From NCBI RefSeq assembly GCF_008806775.1, contig NZ_WAEM01000005.1:124001-188000 (forward strand): a stretch of DNA of 64,000 nucleotides. Direction: 5' to 3'. The notes beneath the pieces were generated by a model that saw nothing but the letters and a program-made list of their open reading frames with translations, did not search any database and was not told the origin of the DNA. The first letter of the stretch is position 1. Each line of letters begins with the position of its first letter. The position numbers and the translations under genes are program-made. This document shows, piece by piece, positions 39,424 through 47,488 of the stretch. The DNA is from Flavobacterium luteum (lineage in GTDB: Bacteria > Bacteroidota > Bacteroidia > Flavobacteriales > Flavobacteriaceae).

Positions 39424-40287
39424 ATGAAACCAATAAAAATCATTGAATGTCCACGTGATGCCATGCAAGGTATAAAAGCCTTTATTCCTACTCAAAGGAA
39501 AGTAGCCTACATTCAATCATTACTAGACGTTGGTTTCGATACAATAGATTTCGGAAGCTTTGTGTCTCCTAAAGCCATTCCTCAAATGCAAGATACTAGA
39601 GAGGTTTTATCTCAATTAGATGTATCACAAACCACTAGTAAATTATTGGCAATTATAGCCAATACTCAAGGGGCAAAATTAGCTTCAGAGCATGCAGCAA
39701 TTCAATATTTAGGATTTCCTTTTTCTATTTCTGAGAATTTTCAAATGCGAAATACCCATAAAACCATTGCTCAATCTACAATTGCTTTAATGGAGATTCT
39801 TGAAATTGCCTATAAAAACAATAAAGAGGTTGTAGCATATTTGTCCATGGGTTTTGGAAATCCGTATGGTGATCCTTGGAATGTTGATATAGTAGGGGAG
39901 TGGACAGAAAATTTAGCAAATATGGGCGTAAAAATACTCTCCCTTTCGGATACAGTTGGAAGTTCGACACCAGAAGTGATTACCTATTTATTTTCACATT
40001 TAATTACGAAATATCCAACTGTAGAATTTGGAGCACATTTACACACGACTCCTGATAAATGGCTCGAAAAAGTAGAAGCCGCTTATACATCGGGTTGCCG
40101 TCGATTTGATGGAGCCATACAAGGTTTTGGTGGCTGTCCTATGGCTACCAATAAATTGACAGGAAACATGCCTACCGAGAAGTTATTATCCTATTTTACT
40201 ACTATTAATGAGCAAACCAATACAAGTCCAACGCATTTCGAAAAGGCATATATACAGGCAACAAAATTATTTAGTGAGTTTCATTAG
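39424..40287 (+). CDS. Hydroxymethylglutaryl-CoA lyase family protein
   Basis: A 287-residue DRE-TIM barrel of the HMGL-like family, which normally splits HMG-CoA into acetoacetate and acetyl-CoA in leucine degradation. It begins IIECPRDAMQGI, where the usual motif is R-D-G-L-Q. The metal-site HxH is present as HLHTTPDK, whereas known lyases have H-x-H-D. The Cys loop is GFGGCPMATN. The signature Cys and the barrel architecture remain, but the changes leave substrate specificity less certain. Confidence 0.75.
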   Translation: MKPIKIIECPRDAMQGIKAFIPTQRKVAYIQSLLDVGFDTIDFGSFVSPKAIPQMQDTREVLSQLDVSQTTSKLLAIIANTQGAKLASEHAAIQYLGFPFSISENFQMRNTHKTIAQSTIALMEILEIAYKNNKEVVAYLSMGFGNPYGDPWNVDIVGEWTENLANMGVKILSLSDTVGSSTPEVITYLFSHLITKYPTVEFGAHLHTTPDKWLEKVEAAYTSGCRRFDGAIQGFGGCPMATNKLTGNMPTEKLLSYFTTINEQTNTSPTHFEKAYIQATKLFSEFH

Positions 40288-40475
40288 GAGCAATCTCCAG
40301 CTGTCCATTCCAAATATTTTATCAAAAACTCTTTTTTTGTAAGTACTAAAAAGAGCTTCCCTTGGTCGCTTTTTTAGCCCAACAAAAAATAGGGTTTTTC
40401 AATAAAATGATTTTCATTTCCATCTGGGCTAATTAAAATAGCATCTAGTATTAAATTTTCAAAATCGAACGCCAA
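40284..40475 (-). pseudogene. Gene relic with an in-frame stop, between the HMG-CoA-lyase homologue and guaB
   Basis: On the minus strand a single reading frame of 64 codons carries one internal TAA, separating LAFDFENLILDAILI and ISPDGNENHFIEKPYF on one side from KSDQGKLFLVLTKKEF and LIKYLEWTAGDCS on the other. Composition is protein-like throughout. It could be a decayed C-terminal half of a lost gene. I do not recognise the family. Confidence 0.4.
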
Positions 40476-40501
40476 TTACTATTTAATAACTACATTTTCA
40501 C

Positions 40502-40510
40502 TATATTTGC
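40502..40510 (+). promoter_or_regulatory. -7 element of guaB
   Basis: TATATTTGC, 29 bp before the guaB start, matches TAnnTTTG perfectly; no clear TTG at -33. Confidence 0.55.
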
Positions 40511-40539
40511 ACGCAATTTAACTACAACTACAAATTGCA

Positions 40540-42012
40540 ATGATCGCACACAATACTAAAATAGTCGGAGAAGGTTTAACCTATGACGATGTACTATTAG
40601 TTCCTAATTACTCGAATGTACTTCCACGAGAAGTGAGTATCCAATCTAAATTCTCCAGAAACATCACCCTTAACGTTCCCATCGTATCCGCCGCTATGGA
40701 TACCGTAACCGAAAGCTCGATGGCAATTGCTATGGCGCAAGAAGGAGGTATTGGTGTTTTGCATAAAAATATGACTATCGAGCAACAAGCTGCTAAAGTA
40801 CGTAAAGTAAAACGGGCCGAATCGGGAATGATTATCGATCCTGTTACTTTACCGCTAACATCAACAGTAGCCGATGCTAAAAATGCCATGAAAGAATATG
40901 GTATTGGCGGTATTCCAATTGTCGATGAAAATCAAATATTAAAAGGAATTGTGACCAATAGAGATTTGCGTTTCGAAAAAAACAATGCTAGACCTATTGT
41001 TGAGGTAATGACCAGCGAAAACTTGGTTACCGTTGCCGAAGGTACTTCCTTAGAGCAAGCTGAAGTGGTTCTGCAAGGCAACAAAATAGAAAAACTTCCT
41101 GTCGTGAATGCCGATTATAAATTAGTAGGTCTAATTACCTTTAGAGACATTACGAAGCTTACTCAAAAACCCATTGCTAACAAAGATGTTTACGGACGTT
41201 TGAGAGTTGCTGCTGCAATTGGTGTCACTGCTGATGCGGTTGATAGAGCTGCAGCATTAGTAAAATCGGGAGTCGATGCTATTATTATTGATACAGCACA
41301 TGGACATACACAAGGCGTTGTCAATGTTTTGAAAGAAGTGAAAGCAAAATTTCCTCAAATAGACGTAATAGTAGGAAATATAGCTACTCCAGAAGCAGCT
41401 AAATTCCTAGTAGAAAATGGTGCCGATGGGGTAAAGGTAGGAATCGGACCTGGTTCTATTTGTACCACTCGTATTGTTGCGGGAGTTGGTTTTCCACAAT
41501 TTTCTGCGGTATTAGAAGTGGCTGCTGCCATCAAAGGCACAGGGGTTCCCGTTATTGCAGATGGTGGAATTCGTTATACTGGTGATATTCCTAAAGCTAT
41601 CGCTGCCGGAGCAGATTGTGTGATGCTCGGTTCTCTTTTAGCCGGAACTATGGAATCACCTGGAGAAACTATCATTTTTGAAGGAAGAAAATTCAAATCT
41701 TATCGCGGAATGGGTTCAATTGAGGCGATGGAAGACGGATCTAAAGACCGCTATTTTCAAGATGTAGAAGACGATGTCAAGAAACTGGTTCCTGAGGGCA
41801 TTGTAGGTCGTGTGCCTTATAAAGGAGAACTAAACGAAAGCATGCAGCAATTCATCGGTGGTCTTCGTGCAGGAATGGGTTATTGCGGCTCTAAAGACAT
41901 TCCTACTTTACAAGAAACAGGTCGTTTTGTGCGTATTACTGCTAGTGGTATCAACGAGAGCCATCCGCATAATGTGACCATTACTAAAGAAGCGCCAAAT
42001 TATTCAAGATAA
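40540..42012 (+). CDS. guaB: IMP dehydrogenase
   Basis: Rate-limiting step of guanine nucleotide synthesis: IMP to XMP with NAD+. The protein has 490 residues. The TIM barrel is interrupted by two CBS domains (about 95-205: [18 protein letters not shown] and [19 protein letters not shown]). The catalytic Cys is in [13 protein letters not shown], the IMP site in [10 protein letters not shown] and [10 protein letters not shown], and the flap around [13 protein letters not shown]. Single gene. Confidence 0.98.
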   Translation: MIAHNTKIVGEGLTYDDVLLVPNYSNVLPREVSIQSKFSRNITLNVPIVSAAMDTVTESSMAIAMAQEGGIGVLHKNMTIEQQAAKVRKVKRAESGMIIDPVTLPLTSTVADAKNAMKEYGIGGIPIVDENQILKGIVTNRDLRFEKNNARPIVEVMTSENLVTVAEGTSLEQAEVVLQGNKIEKLPVVNADYKLVGLITFRDITKLTQKPIANKDVYGRLRVAAAIGVTADAVDRAAALVKSGVDAIIIDTAHGHTQGVVNVLKEVKAKFPQIDVIVGNIATPEAAKFLVENGADGVKVGIGPGSICTTRIVAGVGFPQFSAVLEVAAAIKGTGVPVIADGGIRYTGDIPKAIAAGADCVMLGSLLAGTMESPGETIIFEGRKFKSYRGMGSIEAMEDGSKDRYFQDVEDDVKKLVPEGIVGRVPYKGELNESMQQFIGGLRAGMGYCGSKDIPTLQETGRFVRITASGINESHPHNVTITKEAPNYSR

Positions 42013-42111
42013 CTTGTTAAAACCATTCTGGTCCTAAAAAAACCTCTAAAAAAATAATACCAATAACATTTGTAAAATAATCTAAAAGTTTATGGTGTAA
42101 TGCCGATATAG

Positions 42112-42213
42112 TATGAATATAGTCCATCTATTATTGACTATATTGACCCGATCGCTAGTGAACAGCCGAAGCAATACATAATCGGTATAAAAAATACCAT
42201 AGCCAATCTGTAA
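42112..42213 (+). pseudogene. Possible short gene relic downstream of guaB
   Basis: After an in-frame TAG, 33 codons are open with balanced composition (YEYSPSIIDYIDPI then SEQPKQYIIGIKNT) up to a TAA. The 296-bp gap otherwise holds an imperfect 9-bp hairpin at 42116-42144 and a terminator. A chance open stretch is quite possible. Confidence 0.25.
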
Positions 42214-42214
42214 A

Positions 42215-42245
42215 CAGCCCTAAACTTCAGTTTAGGGCTGATTTT
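42215..42245. terminator. Terminator between guaB and psuG
   Basis: An 11-bp perfect stem (CAGCCCTAAAC / GTTTAGGGCTG) with a TTCA loop and following T run. It is placed for guaB readthrough and, on the other strand, for the convergent psuG. Confidence 0.8.
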
Positions 42246-42308
42246 TGTATAGAAAAGGCATCCAATTGTTTTAGCGACAGAGTTCTAGAAGCAAAAATCC
42301 AAACGCTG

Positions 42309-43223
42309 TTACTTACAATGCGCAACCGCAATTTGAGCCGCTAACCTCGCATTGTTTTTAATTAAGGCAATATTGGTCTCTAAGCTTTCGCCTTTGGTAT
42401 GATCAGCAATATATTTCAGTATAAATGGTGTTACTTCTTTGCCTTTTACCTTTTGTTGATTGGCGGCTTCCAATGCGTTTAGGATGTACTGTTCTATGGC
42501 ATCTTGACCCATCTCAAACTCAGTTGGTACAGGATTCGCAATCAACACGGCGCCATCCAATTGCATCCCCCATTTGGCTTTCAATAAATCGGAAATCGCA
42601 GTTGCAGAATCCAATCTCAAAGGGGAATCAAACCCACTTTTAGACGAATAAAAACTAGGAAACTCGTCCTGACCATAGGTAACCACAGGAATACCAAGCG
42701 TTTCCATATATTCTAAGGTCAAGCCAATATCCAAAATAGATTTGACACCTGCAGCTACAATCGCTACATTGGTTTGCCCCATTTCAGTTAAATCAGCTGA
42801 GATGTCCATCGTTGCTGTAGCACCACGATGTACCCCTCCAATACCTCCGGTTGCAAATATTTTGACACCTGCGATGGCAGCAATTCGCATAGTGGCCGCA
42901 ACGGTTGTTGCACCAGGGAGTTTTTGAGCAATAACATAAGGCATGTCTCTCAAACTCACTTTCCAAACGTTTTGTGCCTGAGCAAAATAATCAATAGCTT
43001 CTGACGATAATCCCACCAAGCATTTTCCCTCTTTAATGGCAATGGTAGCCGGTACAGCACCTTGTTTACGCACTTCATCCTCTACTGACTTTGCTGTGAT
43101 GGCATTTTGTGGCCAAGGCATTCCGTGGGAGATAATAGTAGATTCAAGGGCCACAACGGGTAAATTGTTGTCTAAAGCATGTTGCACTTCTGGACTTAGG
43201 ACTATAAAATTAGAGGTGTTCAT
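42309..43223 (-). CDS. psuG: Pseudouridine-5'-phosphate glycosidase
   Basis: Splits pseudouridine 5'-phosphate into uracil and ribose 5-phosphate. The protein has 304 residues from the ATG at 43223; an upstream ATG (43259) would overlap psuK by 50 bp instead of 14. Family segments are VALESTIISHGMPWPQN, VPATIAIKEGKCLVGL, TTVAATMRIAAIAG, FATGGIGGVHRGA, and DIGLTLEYMETLGIPVVTYG. It is coupled to psuK upstream. Confidence 0.93.
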   Translation of the reverse strand: MNTSNFIVLSPEVQHALDNNLPVVALESTIISHGMPWPQNAITAKSVEDEVRKQGAVPATIAIKEGKCLVGLSSEAIDYFAQAQNVWKVSLRDMPYVIAQKLPGATTVAATMRIAAIAGVKIFATGGIGGVHRGATATMDISADLTEMGQTNVAIVAAGVKSILDIGLTLEYMETLGIPVVTYGQDEFPSFYSSKSGFDSPLRLDSATAISDLLKAKWGMQLDGAVLIANPVPTEFEMGQDAIEQYILNALEAANQQKVKGKEVTPFILKYIADHTKGESLETNIALIKNNARLAAQIAVAHCK

Positions 43224-44142
43224 TATAATAGGTGTTTTTAATTTGGTATAAATATTCACTGTTTAGGTGCTGCAGTACTGCTCCTTTAATTTGTAATACT
43301 TCTATCGCTAAGGCATGTGCCAATTGCAGGCAAGTTTCTTCGTTTTCGTGATTAAGAAAGCCAAAAACCCATCCCGCTAAGGCTGCATCACCAGCACCGG
43401 TGCTGTCGCTAATGCTAATTTCAGGAACTTGCAATGCCAACGATTGAGTGGCGGTGTAAATAATCGATCCTTGTTTTCCTTTTCTAATCCAGACCTGTTG
43501 CACGCCTCTAAGGAATAAGCTTTGCACAAGAGCCAACTCATCGGTCGTGTCTCCAGTAGCCATGGCTCTAAGCTCGTCTTCATTAGGTGTAATCATAAAA
43601 ACGCCTTCTAAATCCAATGCCGCCAGCTTGGAGGCTTTAGCCACCGAAACAGGTTCAATAATTAGTTTTTGTCGGTGCGTTTTAGCAAAATCAATCAACC
43701 ACTGTATGCTTGCTATAGGGATATTGGTGTCGAGGATCACCAAGTCAAAGGCTTTAATAAAGTGCGATTTAGACTCCAAGAAATCGGGGGTGAGGTATGT
43801 GCTACTAATGTCTTGACAAACCGCTACCACCAGATTTCCGTCAGGATTCATAATGGAAATGTATTTTCCAGTACAGTCATTAGCATAAACAGAATGGGCT
43901 AGCACAATGCCTTTTTGGTTTAAACTTTTGGTAATATACGCCGCATCAGCATCTGCCCCTAGTGCGGTTATTAGTGAAGGATGAAGTTGTAACAATCCTA
44001 AATGCTGTGCAATATTGCTAATAACACCACCTATACTCGAGGTTTTAGTCGCAGGATTAGAGGTGCTGGGAATGCAATGCTGTTCACAAAAATACAACTC
44101 ATCCACTAGCGTTGCTCCAATACACAAAACCGATTTCTTCAT
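43210..44142 (-). CDS. psuK: Pseudouridine kinase (PfkB family)
   Basis: A 310-residue PfkB sugar kinase. The N-terminal Gly-rich region (SIGGVISNIAQHLG), ALGADADAAYI, and the C-terminal signature DSTGAGDAALAGWVFG with the catalytic Asp are present. The overlap with psuG identifies its substrate as pseudouridine by context: it makes the 5'-phosphate that PsuG cleaves. A TATATTTG -7-like box is only 5 bp before the ATG (44147-44154). Confidence 0.88.
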   Translation of the reverse strand: MKKSVLCIGATLVDELYFCEQHCIPSTSNPATKTSSIGGVISNIAQHLGLLQLHPSLITALGADADAAYITKSLNQKGIVLAHSVYANDCTGKYISIMNPDGNLVVAVCQDISSTYLTPDFLESKSHFIKAFDLVILDTNIPIASIQWLIDFAKTHRQKLIIEPVSVAKASKLAALDLEGVFMITPNEDELRAMATGDTTDELALVQSLFLRGVQQVWIRKGKQGSIIYTATQSLALQVPEISISDSTGAGDAALAGWVFGFLNHENEETCLQLAHALAIEVLQIKGAVLQHLNSEYLYQIKNTYYNEHL

Positions 44143-44191
44143 AAAACAAATATAGAAAATTTATTCGAAATGGTTTTATTCCTGTAAACAC

Positions 44192-44225
44192 AAAAGGCGC
44201 AAGATTCAATTCTTGCGCCTTTTTT
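44192..44225. terminator. Strong terminator-like hairpin upstream of psuK
   Basis: An 11-bp or longer stem (AAGGCGCAAGA with a TCTTGCGCC right arm) followed by six T residues on the plus strand. It could shield psuK from transcription entering from the accessory region. Confidence 0.75.
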
Positions 44226-44294
44226 ATTGATAAAGAAAAGAGTCTAGTTTTTTTAATTTTTTGGTTGAAATCTATTGTTTACGTTATATAAAGG

Positions 44295-44393
44295 TTATTT
44301 ATCAGAATAATGACCCATTGCCGAAACAACTTCTACTAATACTAAAGTATCACTTACCGAATAAATCATTCGGTCTTTAAGATTTATTGGTCC
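44295..44393 (-). pseudogene. C-terminal relic of a YoeB/Txe-family toxin
   Basis: Thirty-two minus-strand codons ending in TAA read GPINLKDRMIYSV, then SDTLVLVEVVSAMGHYSDK. The K-D-R-x-x-Y-x-V and G-H-Y-x-D-K pattern is the C-terminal half of RelE/YoeB-type mRNA interferases. Upstream the frame hits a TAA, and the rest of the toxin and its antitoxin are missing. The break coincides with the left end of the structured repeat at 44386. Confidence 0.6.
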
Positions 44394-44597
44394 CAAAAAT
44401 AGTTAAAACTATGCACTTTAGTGCATTTCCCTTTCAGGTTCTGAAAATGTTTTTTCACCGCAGATTCACAGATTTTTAAATCATTTTTAAAATCTGTGAA
44501 TCTGCGGTGAAATTTTACGAATTTAATTATAAAGTTCAGCCTGGCAGCCTGTCAGTCTGCAAAACCAAATCTATGGAATTTTACTCCATAGAGGTTT
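44386..44597. repeat. Structured repeat, copy A (four hairpins)
   Basis: About 210 bp, sharing with copy B (47929-48132) the order: start ATTGGTC, a hairpin (ATGCAC/GTGCAT, 44411-44426), a conserved CTTTCAG..TTCT stretch, a 24-bp perfect hairpin (44453-44476 with 44489-44512), a small hairpin (GCAGCCT/AGTCTGC, 44544-44560, one mismatch), the block TGCAAAACCAAATCTAT, and a closing hairpin CTATGGA/TCCATAG inside AAACC/GGTTT. The stems differ between copies but remain paired. It may be mobile or an RNA. It sits 124 bp past the HU-like gene stop. Confidence 0.7.
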
Positions 44598-44721
44598 AAT
44601 TATATATTATGGATTATTAAAATACAGTGGTATTAAAACTTGGTATTTTAGCGCATCAACCTTTCAAATTTTAAAAGATGTTTATGCAGCGCAAGAAAGC
44701 ATTTTATCTTTACCTCAAATA

Positions 44722-45108
44722 CTATTTTCCTTTTCTAATAAAACGCAAATCTTTAAGCATGGCCTTAAACTTCTTGCCCGGTCTAAAAATAACCGAAGCA
44801 CTACGTACATTTTTTGGAGACACGGCTTCGGGAGTTTCACTAGCGGTTCCTTTGACACTAATTTGAAAAGCACCTAATTGCCCAAGTCGTACAATTTTCC
44901 CCGCCTCTAATTCTTTAGAAACCATTGCAACCAAGCTAATAACAACCGCATAACAATCGGCTTGAGTTAAGGAAGAGCCATAGGCAATTTGTTCCGAAAG
45001 TTCTTCTAAATCTACTTCTCCCGTTTTGGTAACTTTGGGATAATACAGCATAGAAGCACTAGGATTTACGGGATTGGTTTTCCCAATAGGGGTAATAGTA
45101 ATAGCCAT
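44722..45108 (-). CDS. HU-like DNA-binding protein (Bacteroidota HU-CCR type)
   Basis: A 128-residue protein of the HU/DNABII-like family typical of Bacteroidota: N-terminal ITITPIGKTNPVNPSASMLYYP, helix region LEELSEQIAYGSSLTQADCYAV, the beta segment IVRLGQLGAFQISV and the arm ending in RSASVIFRPGKKF. The C-terminus is basic. I choose the ATG at 45108; a longer frame upstream is ruled out by the promoter at 45149-45178. It sits beside a palindrome array and an AraC-type gene. Target unknown. Confidence 0.85.
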   Translation of the reverse strand: MAITITPIGKTNPVNPSASMLYYPKVTKTGEVDLEELSEQIAYGSSLTQADCYAVVISLVAMVSKELEAGKIVRLGQLGAFQISVKGTASETPEAVSPKNVRSASVIFRPGKKFKAMLKDLRFIRKGK

Positions 45109-45148
45109 AATTCTAGGAGGTGAAGAAGTTATTTTTTGCTCGTTCCGA

Positions 45149-45178
45149 CAAAGATACGCATTCATACGGACCAAGCAA
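45149..45178 (-). promoter_or_regulatory. Consensus promoter of the HU-like gene
   Basis: On the minus strand TTG, 19 nt, then TATCTTTG: a full match to TTG-N19-TAnnTTTG. Transcription would start near 45142, consistent with the ATG at 45108. The palindrome array begins 6 bp upstream of the TTG. Confidence 0.8.
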
Positions 45179-45183
45179 AAAAA

Positions 45184-45261
45184 TTACCGCGGTAAATTGC
45201 ATAAGTTACCGTGGTAAATCATTTAATTTAACGCGGTAAGTTACTTGATTAACCGTGGTAA
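45184..45261. promoter_or_regulatory. Four 12-bp palindromes with exact 22-bp period (operator or iteron array)
   Basis: Four copies of TTACCGYGGTAA-like palindromes start at 45184, 45206, 45228 and 45250: TTACCGCGGTAA, TTACCGTGGTAA, TTAACGCGGTAA and TAACCGTGGTAA. Every interval is exactly 22 bp, about two helical turns, so all lie on one face of the DNA. The array abuts the -33 box of the HU-like gene, so a DNA-binding regulator, possibly the HU-like protein or the neighbouring AraC-type protein, may bind here. Confidence 0.85.
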
Positions 45262-45332
45262 AATAATAGTCGCGTCTTGATGAAGTGATGAACTGCTCTT
45301 GTCAAGTAAAAATAGTATTACGTATAACACAA

Positions 45333-46487
45333 TTAAAACCGCTTCACGTACTCCTGAGTCGTTACTCCCGTAATGTTTTTAAAAGCAATACTAAAGGTAT
45401 TGTAGGACGTAAACCCCACTGTGGTAGCAAGCGATTCTATTTTATGGTCGTTGAGGTAGCCGTGTTCGAGTAATTTGGTAGCATCGTGAATGCGTACAAT
45501 CTTTTTATAATCGGTGAAACTCTCGTTGCAATGAAATTTTAAAATAAAGTAGATATGGCTGATAGGAATTTTTAACGCAACAGCAATGTCCTCTGGACTC
45601 AAATCGGGATTTCGAAAAGCATTTGTATGAAAAGAAAACTCTTCCATTTGATGCAAATATTCTAGGAGCAAGGGTTTTATTTTTTCATCTAGTTTTCTAT
45701 CCTTCTCACTAGTAATAGGCAGCACCCTACTTTCCAAATTCCATACACTGCTGAGAGCTAACCTTTCAGTGGCTGCATCAATGGTTTTATTTAATACGTT
45801 ATATCCGTAAAGGATTTCAGGGCTAAGGATGATTTTTACAAAAATAACCATCCAAACCAATGCCGTTATCCAAAGGTAATTGTCTCTGGATGTACCTTGA
45901 TTATAGTTTATAATGATGATAGTCAAGCGAATTAAAAAAATTAATACAAAAGAAACATACAGAAAGATGCTCCATTTTTTTATCAACTTATTTTGTTTTT
46001 GAATAGCGTTGATATAGGTTTTTCGTCGCCATACGTGTTTATAGAGTATCATAAATCCGAAAATAGTATAGAGGCTGTAGAATAAAATGATTACAAAGAA
46101 AAACAGTTTTTTAACCCCATCGGCTTTGTTAGGATTTATATAAAGAAACGTGAGAAATAAGCTGACCAACAAAAAAGGCACTATAAAATGCAACAAATTA
46201 CCAAGCTCGAACTTGCTTTCGTATATAATATTCGTAAAATAGAGATAAAAGGAGGGCATCAGCATGATAACGCCTACATCGAGCACGGTTACAAATTTAC
46301 TTATATCCAGTTCTGGGTAGGCTTGTGCAATACCATGAAACAAGAATCGTATTGCATTGCTTGTGGTAATTGCAATCAGGTATTTATTGATGAGCGAATG
46401 TTCCTGATATTTATTTTTACCAAAGATTAAGGCAGTGGACAAAAATCCTAGTACGGCGGTAACAAATAATATTATGTTGCTGAGCAT
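45333..46487 (-). CDS. Membrane-anchored AraC-family regulator, copy 1
   Basis: A 384-residue protein with a multi-helix membrane domain (about seven helices within 1-225) joined to a cytoplasmic linker and a C-terminal AraC-type DNA-binding domain (about 285-384). The domain has two helix-turn-helices: SPEDIAVALKIPISHIYFILK and KIESLATTVGFTSYNTFSIAFKNITGVTTQEY. Its own gene is preceded by two 21-bp-spaced half-site pairs, suggesting autoregulation. It is a paralogue of the protein encoded at 48131-49288. A one-component membrane sensor is the likely role. Confidence 0.85.
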   Translation of the reverse strand: MLSNIILFVTAVLGFLSTALIFGKNKYQEHSLINKYLIAITTSNAIRFLFHGIAQAYPELDISKFVTVLDVGVIMLMPSFYLYFTNIIYESKFELGNLLHFIVPFLLVSLFLTFLYINPNKADGVKKLFFFVIILFYSLYTIFGFMILYKHVWRRKTYINAIQKQNKLIKKWSIFLYVSFVLIFLIRLTIIIINYNQGTSRDNYLWITALVWMVIFVKIILSPEILYGYNVLNKTIDAATERLALSSVWNLESRVLPITSEKDRKLDEKIKPLLLEYLHQMEEFSFHTNAFRNPDLSPEDIAVALKIPISHIYFILKFHCNESFTDYKKIVRIHDATKLLEHGYLNDHKIESLATTVGFTSYNTFSIAFKNITGVTTQEYVKRF

Positions 46488-46594
46488 AAGCCGAAATATT
46501 TTAAAAAGGAAGACCTACAATTACTTCTCTTACTTAAATTAAAAAACCGACTGCAAAGTACCACAATAATTGCAACCGTTTCAGAAAAAATACA

Positions 46595-46635
46595 TCTCAA
46601 AAGCTGGAAATCACCTCTCAAAAGCTGGAAATCCT
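46595..46635. promoter_or_regulatory. AraC-type half-site pair proximal to copy 1
   Basis: Two nearly identical 17-bp motifs, TCTCAAAAGCTGGAAAT, at 46595 and 46616 are offset by exactly 21 bp, the spacing of tandem AraC half-sites. They lie 108 bp upstream of the regulator ATG and about 35 bp behind a possible -7 box (TACTTTG, 46554-46560). Confidence 0.75.
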
Positions 46636-46756
46636 CTATTAAACTCCAAAAAATCCGAATATAAGACTGCAATCAAAGCTTATTTTTGATGAATATGCCC
46701 TGCTAGGCATTATCTGTAAAGAGTTTCATACCTACGCTCTCCTTTTTGAGGAACTG

Positions 46757-46784
46757 TTTGTTTGTTTGTTTGTTTCTTTGTTTG
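46757..46784. repeat. (TTTG)n tetranucleotide repeat between operator pairs
   Basis: Seven tetranucleotide units: four TTTG, one TTTC, two TTTG. Four-base repeats can change copy number by slippage. It lies between the two half-site pairs, so length changes would alter their helical phasing. The plus-strand frame around 46641-46812 also stays open for about 57 codons (FDEYALLGIICKEF within it), possibly a relic. Confidence 0.6.
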
Positions 46785-46831
46785 TTTTCTATTTTTACGA
46801 GCCCATTCATTAGGAAATTTAAGAAATCATA

Positions 46832-46870
46832 TCTCAAAAACAGGGAATCGTATCTCGAAACATGGGAAAT
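46832..46870. promoter_or_regulatory. AraC-type half-site pair distal to copy 1
   Basis: TCTCAAAAACAGGGAAT at 46832 and TCTCGAAACATGGGAAA at 46853 match the proximal pair and are again exactly 21 bp apart. All four copies face the same way. The 554-bp gap 46488-47041 between regulator and next gene otherwise contains only the TTTG repeat. Confidence 0.75.
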
Positions 46871-47041
46871 AAAAAGACGCTATTTCAGGAGTAATTTTAA
46901 AAGTAGTATTTCGCAGAATGAATCTATTCGATATAAAAACACGCCTAGTTTTACAATGAGAGAGTGCAGCATAATAATTTACGGCATTGCTTTCTGGCGG
47001 GACTTTTGAAAACGAATTTGTCAAGTTGATATCAATTGTAT

Positions 47042-47347
47042 ATGGAAACAAAAACCACAATAAAACAAGAAAAACCGACTTTGGTAAAGTCATTAGTAGG
47101 CGATGTGCCTTTCATGGATGCTGACGGTAAATCTATTTTTTTAGGGAACATCATTGAACAAACCAACTACAACGGTGAGCAATATTTAGCACGATATAAA
47201 GTTGTACGTGACCCCGCAGATAATGAAATTTGTCTTTGTATGATTTCAGGAAACGAAAAAGCAATGAGTTATCAAGGGTATTCTTCTTTCGGAAAAATAT
47301 TCAATGGCAAATTACTTAAAGGTCGGGTTGTAGGGCATAACGACTAA
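47042..47347 (+). CDS. Hypothetical protein
   Basis: A 101-residue soluble protein with no signal peptide; ATG at 47042 (a TTG six bases earlier is less likely). It begins with a Lys/Glu/Thr-rich stretch, and the core (MDADGKSIFLGNIIEQ, YLARYKVVRDP, ISGNEKAMSYQG) looks like a small beta-rich fold. I do not recognise the family. It is divergent from AraC copy 1, 171 bp past the distal half-site pair, so it may be a target of that regulator. Confidence 0.5.
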   Translation: METKTTIKQEKPTLVKSLVGDVPFMDADGKSIFLGNIIEQTNYNGEQYLARYKVVRDPADNEICLCMISGNEKAMSYQGYSSFGKIFNGKLLKGRVVGHND

Positions 47348-47488
47348 CGATAATACTAAGAAAAGTACTGGATTTTAAGGCTATAACTTATCAAACGAGA
47401 TGAATTAATTATAGTAAACCACAGCTAACGTACATTACCACTTTTTTTATAGCATAAGCTATACGTTTACAGGTTATTAAAAACTAAA

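Noticed and set aside
45184-45261. CRISPR array
   Set aside because: Repeat unit of 12 bp with 10-bp spacers is far too small; the palindromes abut a promoter and act more like operators.
46746-47009. An 87-codon plus-strand frame
   Set aside because: Starts in the TTTG tract, gives an unnatural Phe/Leu/Cys run and covers an operator pair; not supported as a gene.
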